From positions 1 to 38,303 of IMG/VR virus record IMGVR_UViG_3300032523_000021: 38,303 nucleotides of DNA; one strand, 5' to 3'. Source of the stretch: a virus. Each line of letters starts with the position of its first letter. Position 1 is the first letter of the stretch. Position numbers and translations under genes: made by a program. Below the pieces are notes generated by a model, which was not told the DNA's origin, did no database searches, and saw nothing but the letters and a program-made list of their open reading frames with translations. This document shows, in pieces, positions 30,208 to 38,285 of this stretch.

Positions 30208-33049
30208 CAAACAATTCACTTGGAATCTGTGTCTTGAACCAATAGAGATATGCAGGGTCAACGCCAATTGCTGACTTCCACCCAGTAGTGAGGCGTCCCT
30301 TCTTATCGTCTACAAGAATCTTCTTCTCACGCATATCAAACTCAAACTCACGTAAGCTAACCTGACGCTCCGCAAGAAACTTCTTGAACTCAGTCTTAGA
30401 TACTTGCAAGAGACCTTCTTCACTGACGATACGCCCTACAAGCTGGCCCCTGGGTTCCATAGTTACCTTGCCATCTTTAAGCACAAGTATGTTGCCCATG
30501 TTCTTATTGATAAAGTCGCCAAGCAGAGATGGGTAGTCTGTGCGGTTAACCTTTACAACCTTGTCCCTGATCTCAATCATTGCCAGCACAGTATGGTGAT
30601 AGATGCGTTCAAGGTCGTAGCCCGTGACGTTGTGTTGATTTGCAATACTGCCGCCACCAAACGCTGCGCCAACTAAGTTTTGATAGAAGCGGTACTCAGC
30701 GTATGAACCAAAGTCTTTTTGAAACCTTTCATCCCAAGCAGCGATGTGGTCAAGCACATAGTTGTCACCACCACGCAGGACTTCCTTGATGTACATCGGG
30801 CCAGCATGCCCATAGTTGTAGCGAAACGCATCAAATATGTATATACCCATCCTGCTATCTTGCTTGAGTAGTTCTGGTCTATGAATTAGAAACTCAATTA
30901 AACGAGCTGCTTCACCATCGGGACTGGCCTTCAAAGAGTCGAGCTTACCGTAGACAGAGTGATTGTTAGTTAGCATAGCAATTAGCGATGCAGACATCTC
31001 ATACTCCCGCTCAGCGTTGACTGAACCTTGCATACGAATCTTAGCTTTGCCTTGTGACACGTCATGGATAAACTTGCCCAAGTCTTTAGCTTCTTTATCG
31101 CCTACCTCATCAAGTCCAAACATTATGCTGTGCAAACCTAGATAGCGGCCTGTTAAACCGTTGTCGGTAGCTCCCACTACACTCAAGTCTTTAGGATGCC
31201 CAAAGATGCTTAAACCCGCGTACATAGCGCCGGTCTTGGCATTGCCAGAGCGCCCAGTAAGGCTCACAGTCACGCCTGAAGTTGACGTATATGGCATCAA
31301 TGGAGAACCAAACCCACACATAGATGCAAAGGCATGCAACTCAAACTCTGGCTTGTTCAAGTAGTCCATCGACTCACGCCAACGCGCAAACGTACCAGCT
31401 TGTGTCAGGTGTTTAGATAGGCCACGAACAAATGGTGATGATGGCGCGTCAAGAACTTCACCTGATCGCGTGTACTCTTTCTTGCCGATAACAAAACTAC
31501 GGTTGTCCCAGTTGGAGTTGTCAGATGTACGCTCTTCTGTCCATCCCATTTGCATGCGCATCTGTAGCGCCTTGTCAGTTGTCTGGAGGTACTGCCCCCA
31601 TTTGATGATGTAGTTCATAAGATGTTGGTCATGTATTGATGCAAACAATACGCCATTGCTGGTCGTGATTGCTTTAAACGCTTCCTTGGCATAGACGCTT
31701 TTCATTGGAAGCAAGAAGTCACGATATCCGTCGTGAGGTAGCTCATAGCGCATTTGCAAGCACTCGCCATCATGCGGGCTGATCATGCGTGTCAGTGGGT
31801 ACAGATCGCTTGAGAGAATTAGTACAGGATCGTCTTGATACTTAGCGCCCTTCTTATCTACTTTGGCTGGGGGCACAAAGTAGATTCCTCCGTTTTCTCC
31901 TCTGACGTAGGGGTAGAGGTACTGGGGGAAATCAGGAACCTTTTGGGTATTCGGGACTTCCCAAACTGCGTCCTCTTTATTTGTCGCGGGGGCGGGTTTG
32001 AATTGTTTGCCCAACACAATTGGACTTGTGATCTTTCCTCTGTGTTGACATCCGTCGCATCGCTCTGAATAGTTACTGATGAACCACTCGCAGGTTCTCG
32101 GAGCAGGAAAGCGGCTGGCCTTATCTTCTGTATCTTCATAGTTGTATCTCGGGTCTGGGTTGGATAACTCATGGATAGCAGTCTTGCCATCATCACAAAA
32201 CTTAGCGATGGATAAACCTGCAAACCACAACGGTTCTTCTAACGCGGCAGCGTTCTCACAGATGTATTTAATCTGAGCGCATCCACCTTCATCATCAACA
32301 CTCTTTTGCGCCAACACCTCAAATGATTTTGCAAAGTTGTCTAGCTTAAGAATCGCTTTAGTGTCTTCGTCAATACCCTTGGGAATGCTTGCAAGAATAT
32401 CTTCTGTATCAAGCTCCTCTTGAGTCTGTGGGACTACGGATACTGTTGGCGTAACGCCAAAGAAGTCTTTGAACTCGCTCCAGCTATAGACGTGAATCTC
32501 ATCACTGACAACTGACGTTGGCTCTGGTGGATCAAACTTGTGGTTGAACGTCTCAGGTGCGCGCATGATACGAGCGGCATCTGCTGTGACTACTGGGTCA
32601 ATAGATATATGCTGAAGGCATAGCGCTTTGAATTTCTCAGCGGCTAGCTTCCATTCATCTTTGGGAATATCCTCGTCCATGATCCAGTAGGCGTGAACCC
32701 CGCCACCTGAGTCAATTACCACTGGGTCAGGTAGCCCAGTCTCCCCAATTAGTTTATAGAGCGCTGTGTGTGCGTCGCCCTTTGATTGATAGTCCTTCTT
32801 TGCACCAACATCTAAGTCAATGAAGAACGACCGCATGAAGAGGCAGTCTTCTGCTTTTCTGCTGTATCCGTCAAACGTCCCAAGTGCAACGAATGTGTTT
32901 AACTGTTTTGATTTGAACTTCTCAATTTGTTCAAATACGCCGTCAAGTGTCTCTGCAAATTTGTTTGAAACTTTTTTGTCAGTCCCAATGCTTGTTATGC
33001 AATAGACACCCTGCGTAGGCAATGCTTTCTCGTAGAATTGTTTTAACAT
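30194..33049 (-). CDS. Primase-helicase: AEP primase N-terminus plus DUF927-type ATPase
   Basis: This 951-residue protein carries an archaeo-eukaryotic primase-like N-terminus: FFIDLDVG at 75-82 (Asp78, Asp80 catalytic metal ligands) and SGGGVHAYW at 114-122 (His119). A cysteine cluster with TCEWFISNYSERCDGCQHRG lies near residues 325-345. The C-terminal half contains a Walker A-like SLTGRSGNAKTGA at about 595-605 and a Walker B-like IMFGLDEVGD, matching DUF927 helicase-type ATPases. It should prime and unwind DNA at the phage replication fork. It is transcribed leftwards after an HTH gene, with a hairpin before its start. No strong ribosome-binding site is visible. Confidence 0.85.
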   Translation of the reverse strand: MLKQFYEKALPTQGVYCITSIGTDKKVSNKFAETLDGVFEQIEKFKSKQLNTFVALGTFDGYSRKAEDCLFMRSFFIDLDVGAKKDYQSKGDAHTALYKLIGETGLPDPVVIDSGGGVHAYWIMDEDIPKDEWKLAAEKFKALCLQHISIDPVVTADAARIMRAPETFNHKFDPPEPTSVVSDEIHVYSWSEFKDFFGVTPTVSVVPQTQEELDTEDILASIPKGIDEDTKAILKLDNFAKSFEVLAQKSVDDEGGCAQIKYICENAAALEEPLWFAGLSIAKFCDDGKTAIHELSNPDPRYNYEDTEDKASRFPAPRTCEWFISNYSERCDGCQHRGKITSPIVLGKQFKPAPATNKEDAVWEVPNTQKVPDFPQYLYPYVRGENGGIYFVPPAKVDKKGAKYQDDPVLILSSDLYPLTRMISPHDGECLQMRYELPHDGYRDFLLPMKSVYAKEAFKAITTSNGVLFASIHDQHLMNYIIKWGQYLQTTDKALQMRMQMGWTEERTSDNSNWDNRSFVIGKKEYTRSGEVLDAPSSPFVRGLSKHLTQAGTFARWRESMDYLNKPEFELHAFASMCGFGSPLMPYTSTSGVTVSLTGRSGNAKTGAMYAGLSIFGHPKDLSVVGATDNGLTGRYLGLHSIMFGLDEVGDKEAKDLGKFIHDVSQGKAKIRMQGSVNAEREYEMSASLIAMLTNNHSVYGKLDSLKASPDGEAARLIEFLIHRPELLKQDSRMGIYIFDAFRYNYGHAGPMYIKEVLRGGDNYVLDHIAAWDERFQKDFGSYAEYRFYQNLVGAAFGGGSIANQHNVTGYDLERIYHHTVLAMIEIRDKVVKVNRTDYPSLLGDFINKNMGNILVLKDGKVTMEPRGQLVGRIVSEEGLLQVSKTEFKKFLAERQVSLREFEFDMREKKILVDDKKGRLTTGWKSAIGVDPAYLYWFKTQIPSELFDESK

Positions 33050-33064
33050 GTCTCGCCAGAGTTG

Positions 33065-33088
33065 AAAAGAGCGGAACTATGCCCGCTC
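33065..33088 (-). terminator. Terminator or attenuator hairpin before the primase gene
   Basis: On the minus strand GAGCGG (33088-33083) pairs with CCGCTC (33074-33069) around an 8-base loop and is followed by TTTTC. The stem has 6 perfect GC-rich pairs. It ends only about 16 bases before the primase-helicase ATG, so it would stop or slow transcription from the HTH gene, or occlude the ribosome site. It has no T-run on the plus strand. Confidence 0.55.
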
Positions 33089-33165
33089 GGTAAATGGGTG
33101 GGGGTACTAACTGCTCGTCCACAAGCTTTCAAAAAGTTTAAAGCAGCTTTCCCCCCGATTTTTAT

Positions 33166-33480
33166 TTAGTCAAATTTTCTCCCGACCATATCTTCAAGGT
33201 AGTTTTTAGCCATTGCAGTATTCTTCGCTGGAAGAAGTCCCTTGGCGGTGTCACTCTCAATCAGGTCAGTCAGTGTCTCAACCTTAACAAGGTTGTTGTG
33301 GCGCAAAGGTTTGCCACGGAACCAACTGAAGACCGTCATGCGAGTTACCTCTAACGCATTGGCTACATACTTTGCGGGGAGATTTGCATTCACGCAAGCG
33401 AGTGCCAATGCAATGCCAGCCCTGTTGGGGTTAGCCTTGTGCAACTCAATCAAAAAAGCTTCGCTATATGTCCGTGACAT
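33166..33480 (-). CDS. Helix-turn-helix DNA-binding protein
   Basis: This 104-residue protein contains LPAKYVANALEVTRMTVFSW followed by FRGK, a typical HTH pattern (residues about 34-57), where the LEVTRMTVFSWFRG part would be the recognition helix. The start RTYSEAFLIELHKANPNRAG and the tail GLLPAKNTAMAKNYLEDMVG are regions I recall in small HTH proteins of aquatic phage replication modules. It probably regulates early or late transcription or assists origin binding. The start follows AAGGAACAGGA. The gap to the primase-helicase holds a hairpin terminator, so this gene may end its own transcript. Confidence 0.65.
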   Translation of the reverse strand: MSRTYSEAFLIELHKANPNRAGIALALACVNANLPAKYVANALEVTRMTVFSWFRGKPLRHNNLVKVETLTDLIESDTAKGLLPAKNTAMAKNYLEDMVGRKFD

Positions 33481-33489
33481 TCCTGTTCC

Positions 33490-34347
33490 TTATTTCTTAG
33501 ACCACTTTTTCACCACGTCTGAAATGTCTTTTTCTTCAGATGCGGCAGCTTTTTTAGACTCAACCTTGACGGGTGGTGATTCGTCTTCAACGATTTCGTT
33601 GCGGTGGCTAGGCACTTCAACCTCGCCTGTGCTATCCACTTGGAAGACGTTCATCTTGATAGCAGACTCAGCGGCTGAACTCTTAGCTTGATTTGCAATG
33701 ATCTGCAAATCTTCATCAGGAACTTTGCCAGCTGGTGAGAACACAACCTTTGGCGTAGGAGATTTTGTATCGAAAGCCATCTTAGTGATCACCCGGCCAG
33801 CGCTAACATTGTTCGACGCCAAATGTTGAATGTATGGACGAAACGGAAAGCGACCATTGTCTTCCTTACCAAATGATGACGTAGCAGGCAACACCAACTG
33901 CATCACATCACCTGATGGGTCTTTAGGCAAGACCACTGCTGTACGCCATGACAAGCGGCAAGCTGTACCTGTACCGCCTTGACCCGAACCCTTGACGGAC
34001 TTAGAGCAGTCTAGGCATGTGGTAGCGCAGGGAGTCTTGACATCTGCGTCAGGTTTCTCTGAGTCAGTAGACCAGCACACTGGGCTGACCTTTTGACCTT
34101 CTACATATGTTGCGTCGTAGAACATGCGGGAGGCTTTGTGAGCCATCTTGACAAAGATCACTTCCATGTGGCGGTCTTCAATAGCACCGATTTCTTTGCC
34201 ACCAGAATACTTACGAAATACACCACCTTTGATGGAGATTCGTTTGTTACCTTGACGAGCGCCACCTGCAACGGCAAGTGTGTCTTCATCTAAACCAGCG
34301 ATAGGGGTCATTGCACCGCTGAACATTGTTGCGAGATCGTTACTCAT
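33490..34347 (-). CDS. ssDNA-binding-like protein with cysteine cluster (putative)
   Basis: This 285-residue protein has a beta-rich core with KRISIKGGVFRKYSGGKEIG and HMEVIFVKMAHKASRMFYDA, a cysteine set PVCWSTDSEKPD...TPCATTCLDCSKS...ACRLSW (four to five Cys, possible zinc site, about residues 110-155), and a C-terminal tail rich in Glu, Lys and Ser (DESPPVKVESKKAAASEEKD) ending DVVKKWSKK. An OB-like core with a charged disordered tail fits phage ssDNA-binding proteins. The gene lies between the HTH and helicase genes and has a good AGGAAAA ribosome-binding site. I am only moderately sure; it may be another recombination mediator. Confidence 0.5.
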   Translation of the reverse strand: MSNDLATMFSGAMTPIAGLDEDTLAVAGGARQGNKRISIKGGVFRKYSGGKEIGAIEDRHMEVIFVKMAHKASRMFYDATYVEGQKVSPVCWSTDSEKPDADVKTPCATTCLDCSKSVKGSGQGGTGTACRLSWRTAVVLPKDPSGDVMQLVLPATSSFGKEDNGRFPFRPYIQHLASNNVSAGRVITKMAFDTKSPTPKVVFSPAGKVPDEDLQIIANQAKSSAAESAIKMNVFQVDSTGEVEVPSHRNEIVEDESPPVKVESKKAAASEEKDISDVVKKWSKK

Positions 34348-34374
34348 GATAATTTTCCTGTTACTAAATTGAAC

Positions 34375-34785
34375 TTAATTAGAGGGTTTGCGCACGACAA
34401 TCGTGAACTCCCTCATCACATTCACACCGGGCGGCAGACCTTCGTCTTTGTGCTCAGCCATGAACTCCTTGAAATTGCCCTGATGGATACGACGTTCCAG
34501 CAAGTCAATTGCCTCGTTGTCTAGAACAAACTTCTTAAAGTTGTCCCAGTCATTTGTAGTGAATCGTTCCTTGAGAGACCGAATCACTGTGCCACTTTCG
34601 GTGCGGATACTACTTGCGTTTGTATCGTTGCACACTGTCAGCATGGATTGCTCAAGCAGTTTCATCTCCTGCTCTAGCTCACCATCTTCTACTTCCCAAC
34701 CAGACTTGAGTTTCTCACGCTCAGTTCTTATTGTCAAGTATATCTTTACTAAATCATCAAGATTTAACTCAGTAGTTTCACTCAT
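34375..34785 (-). CDS. Hypothetical replication-module protein
   Basis: This 136-residue protein has a long N-terminal helical part (LDDLVKIYLTIRTEREKLKS then EVEDGELEQEMKLLEQSMLT), probably a coiled coil. A compact part follows: SSIRTESGTVIRSLKERFTT, DWDNFKKFVLDNEAIDLLER and RIHQGNFKEFMAEHKDEGLP. The SIRTxxGTVxR...DWxxFxxFVxxxxAxDLLExRIHQGN pattern is one I recall in many phages beside SNF2 helicases. No enzymatic motif is visible. Layout recalls Gam-like nuclease-inhibitor proteins but the match is weak. It overlaps the helicase stop as ATGA. Confidence 0.5.
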   Translation of the reverse strand: MSETTELNLDDLVKIYLTIRTEREKLKSGWEVEDGELEQEMKLLEQSMLTVCNDTNASSIRTESGTVIRSLKERFTTNDWDNFKKFVLDNEAIDLLERRIHQGNFKEFMAEHKDEGLPPGVNVMREFTIVVRKPSN

Positions 34786-36338
34786 ATCCCTAACTCCTCT
34801 TTGTACAGATCAACCAATCTTTCATGCGAATCTACCTTGCCTTGCAACATCTGATAGACCTTGCGTTCAGCTTCAGAGCCTTGCAGATGGACAACTGTCA
34901 TGCTGTTCTTCTGACCGACTCGGTCGATACGCGCTATGCACTGCAGGTATGTCTCGACGCTCATAACGGGAGACCAAAACACAACTGTGTCTGCGGCAGT
35001 TAACGTGACGCCATGCGATGCGGCTTGTGGTTGAATAACTAAAACTCTTGGATCAGTTTGTGTTTGGAATCGGTTGATGATCTCAGACCGCTCCCTTGCA
35101 GGTACATCTCCGTTAATAACTTCATTGGCTACTCCTTGTGAACTTAAATGACGTGCTACTAGTACGATGGTGTGCCGGAACGGGACAAACACAATCACCT
35201 TGTGCTGTGTCTCATCTAACACCTCCATCAGCGCATTCAGGCGTGGTGACACGTCAAACTCCACCACCTCCTTTGTGTCGGTATAGATTGCTCCACCCGA
35301 CAACTGCAACAACTTACTCAGCTTGGCTGCCGCGTTAACAGCACTGATCTGCTCACCCGCTGCTTCTATCAGCAGTTGGTTCTTTAACTCACGGTAATAT
35401 CTATTCACCTGGGGACTTAGTGGCACTTCACGGGTCTGGTACACCAACTCAGGCAGGTCTAAGCAATCTGCCTTCTCAAAGCGTATAGCGGGCTGTAGAG
35501 CGCTGAATACTTCTTGTTGAGCAATAGCCCTTGGTATCCATTTAAACTTGCTGATGGGCTGCATAACCTTGTCTCTCCAAGCCGTAAAGTACTTGGGTAC
35601 ACCAGCGGGGTTGACTAGCTTTGCTAAGCCGAACGCATCCAGTGGAGACTGCGAGGCGGGTGTGCCTGTCATCATCCATAAGCGGGTCGAAGGGGTGATC
35701 AATTTAGCCAAGGTCTTCCAACGTTTTGTCGATACTGTTTTATATGCGTTGGCTTCATCAATAACAATTAGGTCAAACCCTACTTTACTAATATTTTCTT
35801 GAACTATTCCTACACCATCGAAGTTGATGATGACAAATTCATACTCTCCGTTGATGATCTTCTTGCGCTTGGATGCGTCTCCGTAGGCTACGCCGACCGT
35901 TCTGTGCATGGCAGTTTTAAAGATGTCAGCTTGCCAAGCGGAGTACATGATGGACAAGGGACAGACGACTAGGACTCGTTTGACTATCCCCAACTGCATC
36001 AGGTAGTCTGCCGCCCAAATGACTGAGGAGGTCTTACCTGTGCCAGCTTCGTTGAAACAGAAACAGCGGTCTCTTAGGGAGAGAAACGACGATGTAACTT
36101 TTTGGTGAGCGAATGGTTGGTACATTCCGGGCCAGTTGTACTCTTTGAGCATTGGGTTAGGAGCATCTCCATAGACGCGCACTAGCCGTTGCATCTCGGG
36201 TACGCCCCAGTACACCGCTACCTCTGCTGTTGTGCCATTGTCTTTCAGCACCTCGCATCGGTCTATATGTCCTACGAGAAATTGCAACTCGCTAGACGGA
36301 ATTACCATGTGGACAACTGTGTCCTGTACTACATTCAT
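34782..36338 (-). CDS. SNF2-family DNA helicase/translocase
   Basis: This 518-residue protein has all main superfamily 2 motifs. They are Walker A NEAGTGKTSS (residues 96-105), motif II DEAN (194-197, in place of DEAH), motif III MTGTPASQ (223-230), IVFVPFRHT in the second RecA lobe, and motif VI CIARIDRVGQKN near residues 475-485. The N-terminal 75 residues (ELQFLVGHIDRCEVLKDNG...) are not shared with the core. It would translocate on dsDNA to remodel or unwind forks or nucleoprotein. It is placed between the HNH-like and unknown genes, and its start follows TAAGGAATAGT. Confidence 0.85.
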   Translation of the reverse strand: MNVVQDTVVHMVIPSSELQFLVGHIDRCEVLKDNGTTAEVAVYWGVPEMQRLVRVYGDAPNPMLKEYNWPGMYQPFAHQKVTSSFLSLRDRCFCFNEAGTGKTSSVIWAADYLMQLGIVKRVLVVCPLSIMYSAWQADIFKTAMHRTVGVAYGDASKRKKIINGEYEFVIINFDGVGIVQENISKVGFDLIVIDEANAYKTVSTKRWKTLAKLITPSTRLWMMTGTPASQSPLDAFGLAKLVNPAGVPKYFTAWRDKVMQPISKFKWIPRAIAQQEVFSALQPAIRFEKADCLDLPELVYQTREVPLSPQVNRYYRELKNQLLIEAAGEQISAVNAAAKLSKLLQLSGGAIYTDTKEVVEFDVSPRLNALMEVLDETQHKVIVFVPFRHTIVLVARHLSSQGVANEVINGDVPARERSEIINRFQTQTDPRVLVIQPQAASHGVTLTAADTVVFWSPVMSVETYLQCIARIDRVGQKNSMTVVHLQGSEAERKVYQMLQGKVDSHERLVDLYKEELGI

Positions 36339-36514
36339 ACTATTCCTTACTGTGTTAAAACGTAGCCCCTTACGGGGGCAAGTCGGTCAAGCCTGTCGTG
36401 TTGAAAGGAGAGGGAGATCTAACACCGCTTAACTGACATGGTTATAAAAGGGGCAAGCAACTGCAAGATCAACGACACCCCCCAAGCCTACTCACTCATG
36501 CCTAACAGTAGAGA
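36339..36514 (-). promoter_or_regulatory. Intergenic region with hairpin, candidate promoter, no gene
   Basis: This 176-base gap on the minus strand between the HNH-like gene and the helicase holds GCCCC (36379-36375) pairing with GGGGC (36369-36365) around a 5-base loop, followed by TACGTTTT. It is a weak terminator or attenuator in front of the helicase. Farther upstream, TTGATC (36472-36467) and TATAAC (36446-36441) could be a poorly spaced promoter (20 bases). Only frames of a few codons exist here. Confidence 0.35.
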
Positions 36515-36826
36515 TTACTTCTTACGTTCCTTCTTGCTAGTCTCTGATACCAAGTTACCTTGAGAGTCGCGTTTGAACGAACGATTCTTTGCCACGCTTT
36601 GAATGCGCAGACCATTCTTGTTAGAGCCGCCTTTGTCGAGGGCTTTAACGTGGGATACATCTTTACCTTCACGCTTATCGGCTTTGCCGTTGCCGTTGGC
36701 GTCAGACCCTGTTTTGTCAATAGAACGACGCCCACGCTGACGCTCCATGCGACGCTCGTGTTCACCACGGGATTTCTCTTGCTCGTATTCTTTTTTGTAA
36801 GGGCGGGGTTTATTGACGTAAGCCAT
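36515..36826 (-). CDS. HNH-like nuclease-type protein (putative)
   Basis: ATG at 36826, one base overlapping the upstream stop (TAATG) and behind AAGGAAAGAT, is preferred to ATG 36874; it gives 103 residues. The protein is very basic: RPYKKEYEQEKSRGEHERRM, DKTGSDANGNGKADKREGKD, then VSHVKALDKGGSNKNGLRIQ and SVAKNRSFKR. The pattern DVSHxxALxxGGSNxxGLRxxSxxxNRS resembles a degenerate HNH motif (DxxHxxPxxxGGxxxxxNL...NRS) known from cyanophage and freshwater phage proteins. It could cut DNA or act as a nucleic-acid-binding relative. It lies between nuclease and helicase genes. Confidence 0.5.
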   Translation of the reverse strand: MAYVNKPRPYKKEYEQEKSRGEHERRMERQRGRRSIDKTGSDANGNGKADKREGKDVSHVKALDKGGSNKNGLRIQSVAKNRSFKRDSQGNLVSETSKKERKK

Positions 36827-37479
36827 TATCTTTCCTTGTGATGGGGGCAAGTGTTCACAGGACACCAGCCGCATAGAGGCGTTGGGTTAGGGTTCCAAAC
36901 ATCGTTTGTATACGATGCATCCATTCTACTCAAGTCAGGGTAGAATGCGTCCCACAGTTGTGAAATGTCTTCCCTAGAATATTCTTCAGTCATAAAACTG
37001 TTATGCACTACGAAGAGTAAACCCGCCTTGATTCGTTCAATCTGTGGGTAATGGGCAAACGCCATGAGCGCCATCAGCCTTAACTGTTTTGGCTCAGGGT
37101 ACTTGTTGCTTCCCGTCTTGTAGTCAACGATGAACGCAGTGTCTCCGTCAATGATCATCAAGTCTACGACGCCCCGCACCCAGTAGCCCTTGCCGTACTC
37201 ACATGCCTTACCTTCAGCATCAAGTGCCATCCTCTGCTCGGGGTATCGAGTTCCCTCAATCTCCATGAGCGTGTCAAGCACAGGTTTGAACTGCTGGTAG
37301 TTCTTGGCAAGGGGCGTACCTTCCCCAACGTAGTTTTCACAAGCCTTGTGTACCTCATTGCCGTAGTTCATTTGCGCGGTCGGCTTAATGTAGAAGCGCT
37401 TAAGTACCTTGATTTCTTGGTACTGCTTGGGGCAGTTGATGTACTGCTTGTAGGACGAGAAAGACCATGTGAAGCTCAT
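36826..37479 (-). CDS. Cas4/RecB-like PD-(D/E)XK nuclease with candidate Fe-S cysteines
   Basis: This 217-residue protein carries the RecB-family motifs in order: YGNEVHKAC with His44 (GxxxH-like), GVVDLMIID with Asp106, FIVDYKTGS with Asp119 and Lys121, and PKQLRLMAL with Gln132. Cys16 (INCPKQY) together with Cys203, Cys206 and Cys211 (CGWCPVNTC) gives the one-plus-three arrangement that binds a 4Fe-4S cluster in Cas4 and AddB. It likely degrades or trims DNA ends as an exonuclease in phage replication, recombination or host DNA breakdown. It overlaps the 51-residue upstream gene by 4 bases. No CRISPR genes are nearby. Confidence 0.8.
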   Translation of the reverse strand: MSFTWSFSSYKQYINCPKQYQEIKVLKRFYIKPTAQMNYGNEVHKACENYVGEGTPLAKNYQQFKPVLDTLMEIEGTRYPEQRMALDAEGKACEYGKGYWVRGVVDLMIIDGDTAFIVDYKTGSNKYPEPKQLRLMALMAFAHYPQIERIKAGLLFVVHNSFMTEEYSREDISQLWDAFYPDLSRMDASYTNDVWNPNPTPLCGWCPVNTCPHHKER

Positions 37480-37631
37480 TTTTTCATATCCCGTATAAAT
37501 GCGGCAATACTTGCCATAGTGTCTGCTTCAAAGACTTTCATCTTGTCAATCTCAAGGGCTACTTCTTCTAAGACTTTATTACGTTCCTCGCGTGGGTTAA
37601 CGTATTCTTGGATGTCATCGTCATCGTTCAT
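37476..37631 (-). CDS. 51-residue acidic small protein
   Basis: ATG at 37631 overlaps the stop of the upstream gene as ATGA and is preceded by AGGAGAAG. The frame ends at TGA 37476, overlapping the nuclease start. The protein is helical and acidic at its start (NDDDDIQEYVNPREERNKVL) and then reads EEVALEIDKMKVFEADTMA. No family is recognised. Tight coupling on both sides supports that it is expressed. Confidence 0.55.
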   Translation of the reverse strand: MNDDDDIQEYVNPREERNKVLEEVALEIDKMKVFEADTMASIAAFIRDMKK

Positions 37632-37867
37632 GTGTTCTTCTCCTTGAGCTTGGCCTCAATTAGACGGATGTCATCCCATCCGACCGTCGATGTTTCAGGC
37701 CACATCTCAATGATGTCCTTATTCGTCAGCCCTACCCATTCGCGTTGTGGTGCAACATAGCCAACCACTTTAGGGTTGTGCGCAATCTGTGGGTTTAGGC
37801 GGTCAAACATCTTCTTGCCGAGTTCATAGAACTCTTTGTCTTTACCTGTGCTATTGTCTTTAGTCAT
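37628..37867 (-). CDS. 79-residue hypothetical phage protein
   Basis: The protein reads DKEFYELGKKMFDRLNPQIA, VVGYVAPQREWVGLTNKDII and EMWPETSTVGWDDIRLIEAK. The W-x-GLTxxDIxE motif with FYELG appears in small phage proteins I recall as hypothetical. It is mixed helical with no membrane or catalytic pattern. It starts after CGGAGCAGAG, overlaps the zinc-ribbon gene by 4 bases upstream, and overlaps the 51-residue gene downstream. Confidence 0.5.
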   Translation of the reverse strand: MTKDNSTGKDKEFYELGKKMFDRLNPQIAHNPKVVGYVAPQREWVGLTNKDIIEMWPETSTVGWDDIRLIEAKLKEKNT

Positions 37868-38055
37868 CTCTGCTCCGATGGTACGAATTTAAAAGCCTTG
37901 TTTGCATTGATAAGCCCATAGGGGCTGGCGGTAAAGCTGTGACCCTTGTAGCAGTCATAGCAGTATTGCGTTGGGGACTTGATGTCGCACTTGCACTTGC
38001 GGCAGAACTTCCACGGCTTACGCTTAATGGCTTTTTCTCTTTGTTCGGGTGTCAT
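37864..38055 (-). CDS. Small zinc-ribbon protein
   Basis: This 63-residue basic protein carries [20 protein letters not shown] with CYKGH, that is CxxC followed by C and CxxC, suggesting one zinc ribbon (residues about 18-36). The tail [20 protein letters not shown] contains no other motif. Small zinc ribbons in early phage operons often bind DNA or RNA or modulate RNA polymerase. It lies directly beside an alpha-CTD-like gene (4-base overlap), so a joint role in transcription is possible. It starts after GAGGGGGCGAGC. Confidence 0.55.
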   Translation of the reverse strand: MTPEQREKAIKRKPWKFCRKCKCDIKSPTQYCYDCYKGHSFTASPYGLINANKAFKFVPSEQR

Positions 38056-38285
38056 GCTCGCCCCCTCAACTTCAAGCCACGAGCTTCCAACTGTTCAATG
38101 ATTTCTCTTAGGCTTTTGCGTCCCAAATTTGGAGTCTTAAGCAAGCGTTGCTCGGTGCACCCAAGTAACTGCGTGACTGTGTAGATTTCTTCTGCTTTTA
38201 AACAATGCGCAGTTCTTACAGTTAATTCAAGCAGTTCAATACCATCAACAGAAACTGCTTCTTTTAATGCCCATTCATCAAGCAC
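38052..38285 (-). CDS. RNA polymerase alpha C-terminal domain-like protein, stand-alone
   Basis: Seventy-seven residues from GTG 38285; the frame stays open to the window edge (LLSRQA precedes), so the start may lie farther upstream. The body reads [40 protein letters not shown] and [19 protein letters not shown], a clear match to bacterial alpha-CTD (ELTVRSANCLKAE...[16 protein letters not shown]). Of the DNA/factor contact residues, Arg265 (here 24), Cys269 (28), Gly296 (55), Lys298 (57) and Ser299 (58) are kept, while Asn268 is His27. The dimerising N-terminal domain of alpha is absent. It is the first gene visible in the minus-strand operon, suggesting early action on host transcription. 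Confidence 0.8.
   Translation of the reverse strand: MLDEWALKEAVSVDGIELLELTVRTAHCLKAEEIYTVTQLLGCTEQRLLKTPNLGRKSLREIIEQLEARGLKLRGRA

Noticed and set aside
33085-33132. TTGAAA-based promoter upstream of the primase-helicase gene
   Set aside because: The only -10 candidates at 16-17 bases (TTAGTA or TAGTAC) match poorly.
36441-36472. Promoter TTGATC with TATAAC before the helicase gene
   Set aside because: The 20-base spacing is outside the usual range; kept only as a weak note in the intergenic feature.
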